Positions 41,795-50,972 are shown, numbered from the stretch's first letter. The stretch is 51,585 nt of DNA from Psychrobacter immobilis (GCF_904846235.1 NZ_CAJGZN010000018.1:1-51585); one strand, 5' to 3'. The notes: a model not told the origin generated them from the letters alone. Translations and numbers: made by a program.

Positions 41795-42952
41795 ATGCCT
41801 ACTGATAAAAACAAAATCGCCATTACGAACCCAACTGTATTTACAACCACAGCTGATGTTAAGCAGTGGATTACAGCACAAGCACAGGCATTAGGATTTG
41901 CTGATTGTGGTTTTTTATCTGTGCATCATCCTTTGTTTACTCAGCAGATTGAACAACTACAGAAGTGGCTAGATAAAGGCTATGAGGGCCAGCTGCAGTT
42001 TATGCACAACAACCATGATCTGCGCGCTCATCCTGATCAGCTAGTCGAAGGCGCAAAGACCATCATCAGCGTACGTATGGACTATCTAACTCAAGCACCC
42101 ACACCGCGTGCTGTCACTGATAACGATCATCCCAATAAAGGCATCATCGCGCGTTATGCAAGAGGGCGCGACTACCATAAGACAATGCGTAGTCGTTTAA
42201 AGCAATTGGCTTTGAAGATAGAAACAATGCTTCCTGAATGGCAACATTTAGATATCGGTTCAGAGAAAGAATTTGTTTTTAGACCCTTTAGTGATTCTGC
42301 GCCTATCTTTGAGCGGCCTATTGCCGATGCTGCTGGTCTGGGCTGGACAGGTAAGCATACGTTATTAATCAACAAACAAGCTGGCTCATTTTTTGTGCTA
42401 GGTGAGCTGTTTTTAAGCTTAGAGCTGCCCGATGACCAGCCTGTTAAAGAGCATTGTGGCAGTTGTAGCGCTTGCATTGATGTATGCCCTACTCAAGCAA
42501 TTGTAGCGCCTTATGAGCTCAATGCTTCTGCCTGTATCTCTTATTTAACTATCGAGCATGATGGCGTCATCGATACCAAATATCGACGCGCGATTGGCAA
42601 TCGGGTGTTTGGCTGCGATGACTGTCAGCTGATCTGTCCATGGAATCGTTATGCCAATCTGACTACCGTCGATGACTTCGCACCAAGGCATGGACTGGAT
42701 AATAGTAGCTTGCTTGAACTATGGCAGTGGCAAGAAGCCGACTTTATGAAGAACATTCAAGGTAGTCCGCTAAGACGCACCGGCTATGTGAATTTTTTAC
42801 GTAATATCGCTATCGGCCTTGGCAATGCTAATGCCAGCTTAGAAGTAGTCGAACAGTTAAAATCTAAATTAACCATACATAATGACATGCTAGATGAGCA
42901 TATCGAATGGGCTCTAGCTGAGCAGCATAGTAAGCTAGACTCAACCAATTAA
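41795..42952 (+). CDS. queG: epoxyqueuosine reductase
   Basis: Last step of queuosine formation in tRNA: reduces epoxyqueuosine using cobalamin and two 4Fe-4S clusters. Cluster motifs are CGSCSACIDVCPTQAI (about residues 222-237) and CDDCQLICPWNR; family residues FRPFSDSAPIFERPIADAAGLGWTGKHT surround the cofactor site. Length is 385 aa. Weak ribosome site. Terminated 60 bp downstream. Confidence 0.96.
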   Translation: MPTDKNKIAITNPTVFTTTADVKQWITAQAQALGFADCGFLSVHHPLFTQQIEQLQKWLDKGYEGQLQFMHNNHDLRAHPDQLVEGAKTIISVRMDYLTQAPTPRAVTDNDHPNKGIIARYARGRDYHKTMRSRLKQLALKIETMLPEWQHLDIGSEKEFVFRPFSDSAPIFERPIADAAGLGWTGKHTLLINKQAGSFFVLGELFLSLELPDDQPVKEHCGSCSACIDVCPTQAIVAPYELNASACISYLTIEHDGVIDTKYRRAIGNRVFGCDDCQLICPWNRYANLTTVDDFAPRHGLDNSSLLELWQWQEADFMKNIQGSPLRRTGYVNFLRNIAIGLGNANASLEVVEQLKSKLTIHNDMLDEHIEWALAEQHSKLDSTN

Positions 42953-43012
42953 CCAATCACTTTATAACTATCAAATATCCCTGAGATAAAATGGTTAGTT
43001 GAAGTGTACAAC

Positions 43013-43048
43013 ATAAAAAAAGCCTCTTAACAATAAGAGGCTTTTTTA
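43013..43048. terminator. bidirectional terminator between queG and the Kbp-like gene
   Basis: AAAAAAAGCCTCTTA-ACAA-TAAGAGGCTTTTTT is a perfect stem with A/T flanks, serving both convergent genes. Confidence 0.88.
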
Positions 43049-43098
43049 CTGAAAATACTATATCTAAAATAACGTGTCTTTATACACTACTTCGAACA

Positions 43099-43608
43099 TT
43101 ACGGCTTAGGAATGCGTAATACTTGACCTGGATAGATTTTATCTGGATCAGACAACATTGGCTTGTTCGCTTCAAATATCTTCATATAGTCACCAGATGA
43201 ACCATATACTTCTTTAGCGATTTTAGACAAACTGTCACCAGACTTTACCGTATACATCGTAGATTCAGGTGCATCTTCTTCAATATCGATGTTATCAATA
43301 ACTTTTGCAACGTTTTGCACGTTACCGATAGCGATAATGGCTTTTTCACGATCGGCTTGAGTCTTAGCATTACCGCTAATTTCTGCCGTATCTGTAGAAC
43401 CGTTATACTTGATTTTTAAATTACTGATATTTAGGTTCTGTTGCTGAATACGACGCAACAGAATGTTAGCAACTGATTGAGCTGAAGGCTCGCTGCTTTT
43501 TACCGGCGTATTAGCATCTGCCTTGGTTTCTGTCTTAGCATCATGCTTCTCATCATCACGATTAAAGATTTTATCACCGATATCTTTTGCAAAACTGAAC
43601 ATACCCAT
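43099..43608 (-). CDS. kbp: BON-LysM protein, Kbp/YgaU-like
   Basis: A 169-residue protein starting MGMFSFAKDIGDKIF, close to E. coli Kbp (MGLFNFVKDAGEKLW), but with about 20 extra polar residues before the BON domain. A BON domain (about 50-108) and a C-terminal LysM domain (MYTVKSGDSLSKIAKEVYGSS, to the end) follow. E. coli Kbp is a cytoplasmic potassium-binding protein. Strong AAGGAG site 7 nt before the ATG. Confidence 0.88.
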   Translation of the reverse strand: MGMFSFAKDIGDKIFNRDDEKHDAKTETKADANTPVKSSEPSAQSVANILLRRIQQQNLNISNLKIKYNGSTDTAEISGNAKTQADREKAIIAIGNVQNVAKVIDNIDIEEDAPESTMYTVKSGDSLSKIAKEVYGSSGDYMKIFEANKPMLSDPDKIYPGQVLRIPKP

Positions 43609-43828
43609 ATATCTACTCCTTGAAATATTGTTATTTGTCATTCTTTTAATGAAATACGCAATCAAACGATATTTTAAATGTCTAACTGGCGTCTTTTTCT
43701 ACGGCTTACTATTATGAGTATAGATAAAAGGAGTCGATGTAGATAGTAATAGTATGTTGAGTAATGTTGAATTGACGTAGTCAATGTTAAATTCGATTAC
43801 TGCATTTAAAAATAATAATCACGCGCCC

Positions 43829-43863
43829 ATAAAAAAACCGCCTATCTAATCAGATAAGCGGCA
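43829..43863 (-). terminator. terminator after acpP
   Basis: On the minus strand CCGCTTATCT-GATT-AGATAGGCGG is followed by TTTTTTT. It closes the fabD-fabG-acpP run. Confidence 0.88.
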
Positions 43864-43890
43864 TTATAAATCTGCTAAATAAGTAGCAGA

Positions 43891-44127
43891 TTATAGTTGG
43901 GCTTGTACGTAATCGATTGCTTTTTGAACAGTAGTCAATTCTGCAGAATCTTCATCAGGAATAGTGATACCAAAATCACTTTCAAATGACATAACCAATT
44001 CAACTAGGTCTAAAGAATCTGCACCTAGGTCTTCCATGAATGAAGCATCGTTGTTGATGTCTTCAACATTCATACCTAGTTGCTCAGCTACTGCTGCTTT
44101 TACTCTTAGCTCGATATCATTACTCAT
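43891..44127 (-). CDS. acpP: acyl carrier protein
   Basis: Carries fatty-acyl chains on a phosphopantetheine arm. The attachment Ser is in [18 protein letters not shown]. 78 aa, acidic, full length. Start at 44,127 with a GGAG site. Last gene of the cluster, 269 bp after fabG; that gap may hold its own promoter. Confidence 0.98.
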   Translation of the reverse strand: MSNDIELRVKAAVAEQLGMNVEDINNDASFMEDLGADSLDLVELVMSFESDFGITIPDEDSAELTTVQKAIDYVQAQL

Positions 44128-44396
44128 GTAGATCACTCCGTTATCATCTATTGTTTTAATAAACTGCTATATCGCCTTATTTAACGCTATAGCATGGTAT
44201 ATAAAATGCGTTTGCCAGACCAGCAATGCTGTCTGAGTACTCTATGACATGTTATACAGTTTGTCTGATGTCTAATAAACCCCTGTTATCATACAGGGCT
44301 TTGACTTAAAAGTATCCGTCATTATAGCACTCTTTATTATAGTTTACACTCGTTCACACAGTTTTTTATTATAACTATGTAACGCTCGTATATTGA

Positions 44397-45125
44397 CTAC
44401 ATATACATGCCGCCATTGACAGGAATCACAGCGCCTGTGATATAGCTGGCCTCGTCGCTAGCCAAGAAATGTACCGCTGCAGCGATGTCTTCTGGCTGAC
44501 CAAGACGACTGATAGGTACAGCATCTAACATGGAGTTCAATAGGCGCTCATCAAGCTCATCTGTCATATCCGTTTCGATCAAGCCTGGTGCCACGCAGTT
44601 GATGGTCACTTGGCGTGAACCGATCTCACGTGCAAGCGTACGGCTAAACCCTTCTACGCCAGCCTTGGTCGCCGCATAGTTAGATTGGCCTGCATTGCCC
44701 ATTTGAGCGACTACAGAGGTGATATTAATAATACGGCCACGGCGTGCTTTCATCATACCGCGTACGGCACGTTTACTCATGCGATATACTGAGGTCAAAT
44801 TGGTATCGATAACGTTTTCCCAATCTTCATCTTTCATGCGCATCAATAAACCATCTTGAGTGATACCGGCATTGTTAACCAAGACTTGCACCGCGCCATA
44901 GACGCTTTCGATCTCTTCAAACAATTTGTCAATTTGAGCAGTATCACGTACGTCTAAAACACGACCAATACCACCAGTATCATGAAGGTAGTCATCGATA
45001 AGCTCAGCGCCTTTTTCGGTGGTCGCGGTTCCAATGACAAAATGTCCTTCTTTAGCAAAACGCTTGGCCACTGCCTTACCAATACCTCGGCTAGCGCCAG
45101 TCACTAATGTAATCGTACGGCTCAT
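44397..45125 (-). CDS. fabG: 3-oxoacyl-ACP reductase
   Basis: NADPH-dependent reduction in the fatty-acid elongation cycle; SDR fold. Cofactor loop TGASRGIGKAVA, active-site Ser in NITSVVAQMGNAGQ, then YAATKAG (Tyr and Lys), and the end YITGAVIPVNGGMYM. 242 aa. Its ATG overlaps the fabD stop by 4 bp. Confidence 0.97.
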   Translation of the reverse strand: MSRTITLVTGASRGIGKAVAKRFAKEGHFVIGTATTEKGAELIDDYLHDTGGIGRVLDVRDTAQIDKLFEEIESVYGAVQVLVNNAGITQDGLLMRMKDEDWENVIDTNLTSVYRMSKRAVRGMMKARRGRIINITSVVAQMGNAGQSNYAATKAGVEGFSRTLAREIGSRQVTINCVAPGLIETDMTDELDERLLNSMLDAVPISRLGQPEDIAAAVHFLASDEASYITGAVIPVNGGMYM

Positions 45126-46090
45126 GATAACACCTCCAATAATTTTTCTAGACGGGCAGGCTTGTCAGTAGGATAGCTGGCGATTGGCTGCGTCTGACGC
45201 TTCGCCAAATTGCTCAGTACATTACCACTGCCGCATTCGATTAAGATATTAATTTGCTTATCAGCTAGCTCTTGCATGGTTTTTGACCACAGTACTGGCT
45301 CGCTCAGCTGTTCAGTCAATGCTTGCTTGATACCGACCGCACTGGTTTCAACGCGTGCATAGCGATTTTGTATAACAGGAATGGTTGCCTGATCAAACTT
45401 GATACCCGCTAGTATCTCAGCCAATGCATTGCTGGCAGGTTCCATAAGGGCACAATGAGACGGCACACTCACTTTTAGAGGAACAGATTTTTTGCCAGTA
45501 TTTTTGACTTTATCAATAACAGCATTAACACCAGCAGCGTTACCCGAGATAACTACTTGTCCTGGACTATTGAAATTGGCTGCACCGACTACTGCATCTT
45601 CGACATGTTCGGTTGCTTGCTCACACAAGTTTTCGACTCGGTTGTCTTCTAGTCCTAATACTGCAGCCATAGCAGTATCAACACCTATAACGGCCTCTTG
45701 CATCAACTGACCGCGCTTATGTACTAAAGTGACTGCATCACCCAGCGATATCACATTGGCAGCACACAAGGCACTGTACTCGCCCAGAGAGTGACCAGCT
45801 AAATAACAAGGCGTCTCTTCTATTTTTTGTTGTAAGACACGCCAAATAGCAATACTAGCGGTCAAAAGCGCAGGCTGAGTATATTGGGTTTGATTGAGTT
45901 TTTCTTCGTCCTGACAGATTGCCCACAAATCCTCACCAAGCGCATCACTCGCTTCGGTAAATGTATCACGTATCTCTGGATAGATTTCGGCAAGCTCGCT
46001 CATCATCGCGACTGCTTGAGATCCTTGTCCAGGAAAAATGACCGCGATACGAGCGGGTTGCTTTTTTACCATATCGGGTACAGAAGCCAT
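45122..46090 (-). CDS. fabD: malonyl-CoA:ACP transacylase
   Basis: Loads malonyl groups on ACP. FPGQGSQAVAMM at the start, the catalytic Ser in GHSLGEYSAL, and the His in VPSHCALMEPA are all present. 322 aa from the ATG at 46,090 (AAGGA 9 nt before); a TTG two codons earlier is less likely. Followed directly by fabG. Confidence 0.96.
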   Translation of the reverse strand: MASVPDMVKKQPARIAVIFPGQGSQAVAMMSELAEIYPEIRDTFTEASDALGEDLWAICQDEEKLNQTQYTQPALLTASIAIWRVLQQKIEETPCYLAGHSLGEYSALCAANVISLGDAVTLVHKRGQLMQEAVIGVDTAMAAVLGLEDNRVENLCEQATEHVEDAVVGAANFNSPGQVVISGNAAGVNAVIDKVKNTGKKSVPLKVSVPSHCALMEPASNALAEILAGIKFDQATIPVIQNRYARVETSAVGIKQALTEQLSEPVLWSKTMQELADKQINILIECGSGNVLSNLAKRQTQPIASYPTDKPARLEKLLEVLS

Positions 46091-46140
46091 AACCAATATT
46101 CCTTATCTGATTAGAAATATCCCTAAAAACAATGGGGTGT

Positions 46141-46146
46141 ATTATA
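46141..46146 (-). promoter_or_regulatory. possible -10 of the fabD promoter
   Basis: TATAAT lies on the minus strand about 55 bp before fabD, with no clear -35. It sits past the rpmF terminator, which would separate fabD-fabG-acpP from rpmF. No gene was found in 46,091-46,515. Confidence 0.35.
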
Positions 46147-46361
46147 TTATTAGATGCTATACAAAGCCGCTACTTCAAGTATTTATGCAAGAAAACGGAT
46201 TGTCAGTAAACTATACACTGACAGACACTATTATCATAGCGGATGCAAACCAAACAGCCAGAGTAACGCTGCCCAAATTAAAGGAGCAGATTATATCAGC
46301 ACATTTTTAAATCTACTAAAAATAACAAGCGCATTAAGCAATAAGTCTAGTTATAAATAAC

Positions 46362-46419
46362 AAAAAGCCAAGTTATCCAGCCACATAATATATGATAGCG
46401 AAATAACTTGGCTTTTTTT
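46362..46419. terminator. terminator after rpmF
   Basis: AAAAAGCCAAGTTAT and ATAACTTGGCTTTTT are perfect 15-bp arms with a 26-nt loop; T runs are present on both strands. In the minus direction it ends rpmF about 100 bp past its stop. Confidence 0.75.
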
Positions 46420-46515
46420 AGCTCAAAGCTTATTGACTAATAATAACTAGGCAAAAACAATAATAGTCACCAGTACTATTACTATCTTCGCCTAAGCTAT
46501 CATAGAGCCAATGTC

Positions 46516-46698
46516 TTAGGCGTCTTGGCTGACTTTGAACAGTTGACGACCACGGTAGAAACCATCTTTAGTCATATGATGACGACGATGTTTTTCACCA
46601 GTGGTCGCATCTACGCTTAGTTCAGCAATTTCCATACGGTGATGTGAACGGCGCATGTCACGACGAGAACGGCTTTTACGACTTTTTTGAACAGCCAT
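46516..46698 (-). CDS. rpmF: 50S ribosomal protein L32
   Basis: [20 protein letters not shown] is the conserved basic start; 60 aa, full length, ending [15 protein letters not shown]. It lacks the four zinc Cys found in some species. Lies between yceD and fabD in the order conserved in many gammaproteobacteria. Ribosome site AGGAG. Confidence 0.97.
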   Translation of the reverse strand: MAVQKSRKSRSRRDMRRSHHRMEIAELSVDATTGEKHRRHHMTKDGFYRGRQLFKVSQDA

Positions 46699-46914
46699 GA
46701 TATAGCTCCTATACTTAAAAGGGATAAGCTTGAAATTCAGCTTAAGTCGATACTGACAGAGGCTATATAATCATAACAACCTAAGTCTTAAGCATCATTA
46801 GTTAAATAGATTGCCACTCACATAAAGCACTGACCAAGGCTGAATCTTATAAAAAATTTACCCAGTCAGTTTCTATCAGCAAGCAACAGGTTGCTCGAAT
46901 GCAATAAACCGGAC

Positions 46915-46943
46915 ATTATACGCATGTTTATTAAATTAATAAA
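46915..46943 (-). promoter_or_regulatory. probable rpmF promoter
   Basis: On the minus strand TTTATT (46,938-46,943) and TATAAT (46,915-46,920) are 17 nt apart, in the 318-bp gap between yceD and rpmF. The leader would be about 210 nt. It suggests that rpmF can be made apart from yceD. No gene is seen in this gap. Confidence 0.45.
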
Positions 46944-47016
46944 GCCCTGCCTCGCACTCTTCTGTACAAAGCTGATAAAAGGCTTTTTAAATGCATCGAG
47001 TAGATAATTTTGGCGC

Positions 47017-47610
47017 TTATAGTTTGCCTTTTAGCGAGGCTAAAGCAGCGAAAGGATTTTCACCTTCCTCTTCTTCTGGTATTTCACCAAACTGCTCAAC
47101 AGACATTTCACAATCGTCATGCTTTGGTGCCATTGGGGTTTTGAGCAAGATCTCGTCTTCTACCAATTTCTTAAATGGCAACAGACGCTCTGGAGATTGC
47201 TCGGTAACGATTTCATCCAGTAATAAATAATCTTGTTCATCTTTAACTAAACGAACCTGACTATCATTTTCGAGTAGCGCAATGTCATAATCATCAGATA
47301 AGTCTATAGCGATTGGTTGTAAACAGCGCTGACAAGTTAGCCAAACATCACCTGTCAAAGTAAATGCTAAATGCAAGACGTTGTTACGACGATATAAGTT
47401 AGCGTTGAGCTGTATATCTGACTGCTCATGTTCAGTGCTCAGAGTAGTAGCAAGACGATCAAACGATCTTGGTTTGACCTCTCCTGACCATTCATAGCCA
47501 GTGTCTGCCCACTTATCTAAAGAAATATGCTCAGGCATGCCAGTAGATACAGGCGCTTTTTTATTGTCAGCGTGAGGTGCTGACGGTTTAGTTTCTGGAG
47601 TGCTTGACAT
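47017..47610 (-). CDS. yceD: YceD/DUF177 family 23S rRNA accumulation protein
   Basis: Acidic protein of 197 aa matching the YceD family: LTCQRCL-like motif (LTGDVWLTCQRCLQPI, about residues 92-107), then LLLDEIVTEQSPERLLPFKKLVEDEILLKTPMAPKHDDCE. Cys pairs may bind zinc. Linked to rRNA accumulation in E. coli and nearly always upstream of rpmF. The ATG at 47,610 has GAGG at good spacing. Confidence 0.9.
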   Translation of the reverse strand: MSSTPETKPSAPHADNKKAPVSTGMPEHISLDKWADTGYEWSGEVKPRSFDRLATTLSTEHEQSDIQLNANLYRRNNVLHLAFTLTGDVWLTCQRCLQPIAIDLSDDYDIALLENDSQVRLVKDEQDYLLLDEIVTEQSPERLLPFKKLVEDEILLKTPMAPKHDDCEMSVEQFGEIPEEEEGENPFAALASLKGKL

Positions 47611-47791
47611 GCGCGGCCTCATTCATAAAAACGGTGTATAATATTGCTTGCCATACTAACGGAAAGTGCCATATTCTGCTAGCGCTAGTATGTTAAGATT
47701 TTTTGATAGTAAATTTGTTTAAGCTCTTTTACTACTTACCTTTTACCTAAAGTTTTTTGTCTTTAGTATTTATTAAGTCAATGTCTTCTCT

Positions 47792-48220
47792 ATGAATCTA
47801 TCCGATAACAAAATTAATTTTTCTGATTTACTTTCTCCTACTGAAGCAAGTTCGTTGCTGCAACATCTTACTCAGTTAGGGAGTCATACTGAAAATGTTC
47901 CTAATAATAGACTGTGCCTCGATAAAGATGAGGATTTAAACGAATTAAGAAGTCAGTGGCAAGAGTTGTCTATTACTCAATTTGACAATACTCACACAGC
48001 AAAAATGATAATTGATAGCGAACGATTAGCTACCGACTGGCTTATACAGTTATTTAATACTTTATTCGCTGATCAGCAAGTTATATTGGTTCGTAGCAAT
48101 GATGAACCCGAGTATTTTCCAGCTAAAAACAATGAACCCGCTCGAATTGAATTCGCTCATGGCTTTTTTGCTAGTGCTCTGCATGAAATTCACACATCTC
48201 CTTATAGGTTGACATGCTAG
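47792..48220 (+). pseudogene. epmC: truncated EF-P hydroxylase gene (epmC)
   Basis: The region DWLIQLFNTLFADQQVILVRSNDEPEYFP and IEFAHGFFASALHEI (to about residue 133) matches EpmC/YfcM, whose E. coli form continues HEISHWCIAGKARR. Here the match ends abruptly after GAAATT at 48,192 and nine unrelated codons lead to a stop. More than half of the enzyme, including the conserved His-Trp-Cys stretch, is missing, and no rest of the gene is in the window. About 70 N-terminal residues are extra compared with the E. coli protein. EpmC hydroxylates the lysyl-lysine of elongation factor P; this copy cannot be functional. Confidence 0.8.
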
Positions 48221-48971
48221 AAACCTCTTATTCTAATAGTGTACATCGCTATATTATTTGTAGGCATCTAAATTAAAACTATCACTTCGGTGATTATTAC
48301 AACCTATCAGAACAAATCACTTTTACCTATCCAAAAGATAATGGTCGTTCTATCAATTAGGTATCATAACAATTAAGTTTTTCAGGTATCTTTCACATCT
48401 TCAGAAGCATTCTTTCTAATATCATCCTATCTAAGCTATAAACGCGGACATGATGCGCTTCGCTACGTCTATCTATTAATGGTTACTTTTGATCAATCGT
48501 ACCATCCTCTAATCCAGTAGATTTTATCTATGTCAGATAGGTAGAAGTAAAAGTAGTTTTCTGCTATTCATGTTTATCATTAACGTCTTTGCACATAGTA
48601 TTGTCAGTTGCAAGATATCGAATCATATGAACACGGATATAATGATGGTAATATTAAAGCACGCGAGTGTAGATAGAAGCAGACCCAAGGATGTAATTCA
48701 CCACGGTGATATTAGGTCTTAATGCTTATCTATTCACTAAGCGAATAAGCTGACTAGCTATAGCATTATTATGTTTGTGGGCAGAATAGTTATTCTTTAT
48801 TTCGGAGATGGCTGGACGAGAGTTAGTGATACTGGACTAGTAATCTTACATAGGTGAAATGATTTGATAAATATGATTGAATAGCACAATTAATTATGTT
48901 TCATCTTTCGATACTGGCTGTGAAAAGCAATACTATAATAGCTTAGCAACGTCGGGCTCAAACTATAAGAG
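48193..48971. other. non-coding, probably decayed accessory DNA
   Basis: About 750 bp with stop codons in all frames. One short plus-strand run (about 48,290-48,360) reads DYYNLSEQITFTYPKDNGRS before a stop, which looks like an old coding remnant but is not recognised. No Fic motif (HPFxxGNGR), tRNA or clear repeat was seen. Confidence 0.5.
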
Positions 48972-49220
48972 CTAATTATCTTCGAGCGCTATCTTAGTAT
49001 AGTGAGCATGTAGCAAAGCTTTTACTTCCTTGCTAGTTGCAATTTTACCTTCCTCAAAGTCTTGAAAGATGTGCTGAGTATCTGGGTTAATAGGAATATT
49101 ATCGACTGCGAAGCTGCCCAAAGTATCAAAGTTAATGCGGCGGCGCTTTTCTATTTCTTGTTTGCTAACGAGGATAGGACGATCATCGGTAATCGATGCT
49201 TCAAATTTAGAATCTTCCAT
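48972..49220 (-). CDS. small protein resembling VbhA-type antitoxins
   Basis: 82 aa, strong ribosome site (AGGAG). The stretch KRRRINFDTLGSFAVDNIPI and then NPDTQHIFQDFEEGKIATSK has the helix-turn-helix-helix plan of VbhA-like domains, including a Glu-Gly pair that in VbhA lies just after the inhibitory helix. Such antitoxins normally sit directly before a Fic toxin gene; none follows here, so this is either an orphan or something else. It lies 128 bp after the zinc-ribbon gene on the same strand. Confidence 0.5.
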   Translation of the reverse strand: MEDSKFEASITDDRPILVSKQEIEKRRRINFDTLGSFAVDNIPINPDTQHIFQDFEEGKIATSKEVKALLHAHYTKIALEDN

Positions 49221-49348
49221 ACTAGCTCCTATCAGTAGTAATAAAATTGTTCAGCAAGTCAGATAGTCTTCTATCTAGACAATCTTTCTCTCATTGCTAT
49301 GTCTTATTCGGCTGATTTAATTGTATTAGTGATTTAGACATCGGTAAA

Positions 49349-50641
49349 TCATGATTGTTTAATATCAAGAGCTATTGTGACTGAATAATTCGTACTTCTA
49401 GCATCTCCTAGAGTTGCGTAACTTACTTGCTCTAAAGTTTTTTGGGACCTATATGGGCTGAATAGCTCATCAAGAGTATGGTGAAAACCACCATCATCTA
49501 CTGCAAATACATAATCAAAAAATATTTTGGCCATTGCAGACTGAGGGTGGCTAGCATCGCGAAAAGATTTATTGTGACTCCAACTACCACTGTATATTTT
49601 ATTGAATACTCTCTCTATATTACCAGAAACAGAATTTGAAGCATGTTTTCGAGTAATACCTGGTTTTTGCACGTATGCAGCAGCATTTTCCACAGACTTC
49701 CAAATGATATAATGCATGGTTGATACAGAGCATTCAGCTAAACATGATCTGAGAATACTAATTAGCTTTTCGCCAATAGGCGGTGCTAGATAGTTCAATC
49801 TTGACCTAGTAATCAGGTAGCTTAAACACTCTCCTAGCTGTAACTTTTCACACCAGTTCTTAAATTGATCATTCGCTACTAGAGCACTGGTATTTTTCTG
49901 AGATTTAGCGTTTATCAAGATTTTAGTAAGATTCTCAATACTATAAGCAAACTCAAAGATCGCTTGATAGAAATCTATCTCTAGCTCTTTTTCTTCGTTG
50001 ATAGTTACGTATTCGTAGCTATTTTCAGAAGCGAGTATGAGCAGATTTCGGTTAAAAAGATGCTGTAGTATCTCTTCATCTAATTTAGAGAACGGTGATA
50101 AAGGTAATGATAAATTGTCACGTAGAGAGACTGTATTCCTTATATTATCTGCCCCTAGGCTCTCTACAGTCGCTGCGAGTAGAAGTTTATCCACATCGTT
50201 AAGCTCAGTGACTGAAGGAATACTGCTTAATTGAATGCTTCGGCATTGATTGATGTACTCTAGAGCGGTCTGTCTCTTTTCTTCTGCTAAACGGTCTTGT
50301 TTAAGACGATACTCTAAGTACTCTTGATCCATTCTTTTTTCAAGCGCCGCCCTGCAATCATCACACCGCCATCTAATAAGATCCAATCGAGTTAGCTGTG
50401 AGCGAGTATAGCAAATCTTAGTTGTACCGCAGTCTATGCATTGGCAGTCTAGTACGACAAGATGAGCATTTATTTTAACGATACTAGGTATATCCTGATG
50501 CTTAACATCAAACTCTTGACCTATTTCTTTACAGGTATATATAAAACCACTTCGTTTATCGCCTTCTCTTAACCAGTACCTCTCACAGATCAGCTTATTA
50601 GTTTCTGTTATATCTGGCTGATACTCTAGTTTTGTTTTCAT
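49349..50641 (-). CDS. unrecognised zinc-ribbon protein
   Basis: 430 aa; not recognised. An N-terminal part (about residues 10-55) looks like a small winged helix (RSGFIYTCKEIGQEFDVKHQ). It leads into a Cys-rich ribbon with CxCxxC (C66, C68, C71), C77 and a CxxC pair (C93, C96). A charged helix (about 97-140) and a mainly helical rest follow, with SASNSVSGN-like loops and a His-containing GGFHHTLDELFSPYR near the end. No membrane segment, nuclease, helicase or NTPase motif was seen. The ATG at 50,641 follows GAGG; a GTG two codons earlier is also open. Divergent from an XRE regulator, as in regulated accessory systems. Confidence 0.65.
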   Translation of the reverse strand: MKTKLEYQPDITETNKLICERYWLREGDKRSGFIYTCKEIGQEFDVKHQDIPSIVKINAHLVVLDCQCIDCGTTKICYTRSQLTRLDLIRWRCDDCRAALEKRMDQEYLEYRLKQDRLAEEKRQTALEYINQCRSIQLSSIPSVTELNDVDKLLLAATVESLGADNIRNTVSLRDNLSLPLSPFSKLDEEILQHLFNRNLLILASENSYEYVTINEEKELEIDFYQAIFEFAYSIENLTKILINAKSQKNTSALVANDQFKNWCEKLQLGECLSYLITRSRLNYLAPPIGEKLISILRSCLAECSVSTMHYIIWKSVENAAAYVQKPGITRKHASNSVSGNIERVFNKIYSGSWSHNKSFRDASHPQSAMAKIFFDYVFAVDDGGFHHTLDELFSPYRSQKTLEQVSYATLGDARSTNYSVTIALDIKQS

Positions 50642-50662
50642 ACTCACCTCATAATACCGACT

Positions 50663-50718
50663 ATATCCCGTGGATATTATAGCCCACCACTGTGAGTATT
50701 GCTATTTTTAGCAGTGGT
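50663..50718. promoter_or_regulatory. divergent control region with two inverted repeats
   Basis: Between the zinc-ribbon gene and the XRE gene lie ATATCC-CGT-GGATAT (50,663-50,677) and the more spaced ACCACTG (50,686-50,692) / CAGTGGT (50,712-50,718). The first has the size of an XRE-family operator. Both are within 85 bp that must also hold the two promoters. Confidence 0.45.
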
Positions 50719-50725
50719 TGGTGAG

Positions 50726-50935
50726 ATGAAGACAGATGAACGCATGATAGCCTTTGGAAAGCGTATCCGTGATGTGCGCAGAAGCAAAGGAATATCTCAA
50801 GAAGTGCTGGCAGAGATGGCAGATATTGATCGAAGTTATATGGGAAATATCGAGCGTGGAGAGAAGAATGTCACTCTCAAAAAGGCCTATGATATTTGCG
50901 ATGCATTGGATATAGATATTAAGGATCTAGTCTAA
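50726..50935 (+). CDS. XRE-family helix-turn-helix regulator
   Basis: 69 aa from the ATG at 50,726. A single HTH_3 domain: FGKRIRDVRRSKGISQEVLA, then EMADIDRSYMGNIERGEKN and KKAYDICDALDIDIKDL. It resembles restriction-modification controller (C) proteins and other island repressors in size. Divergent from the zinc-ribbon gene, which it probably regulates. An upstream start (50,699) is open but would overlap the control region. Confidence 0.85.
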   Translation: MKTDERMIAFGKRIRDVRRSKGISQEVLAEMADIDRSYMGNIERGEKNVTLKKAYDICDALDIDIKDLV

Positions 50936-50972
50936 ATTGTTCGATTCATAATAATATGATAGTTAACTATAG

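Noticed and set aside
46038..46310. 90-codon plus-strand frame between fabD and rpmF
   Set aside because: Overlaps the fabD start on the opposite strand, has no ribosome site and reads like non-coding DNA.
48193..48971. Hidden Fic toxin downstream of the VbhA-like gene
   Set aside because: No HPFxxGNGR-like motif in any frame; stops are frequent in all frames.
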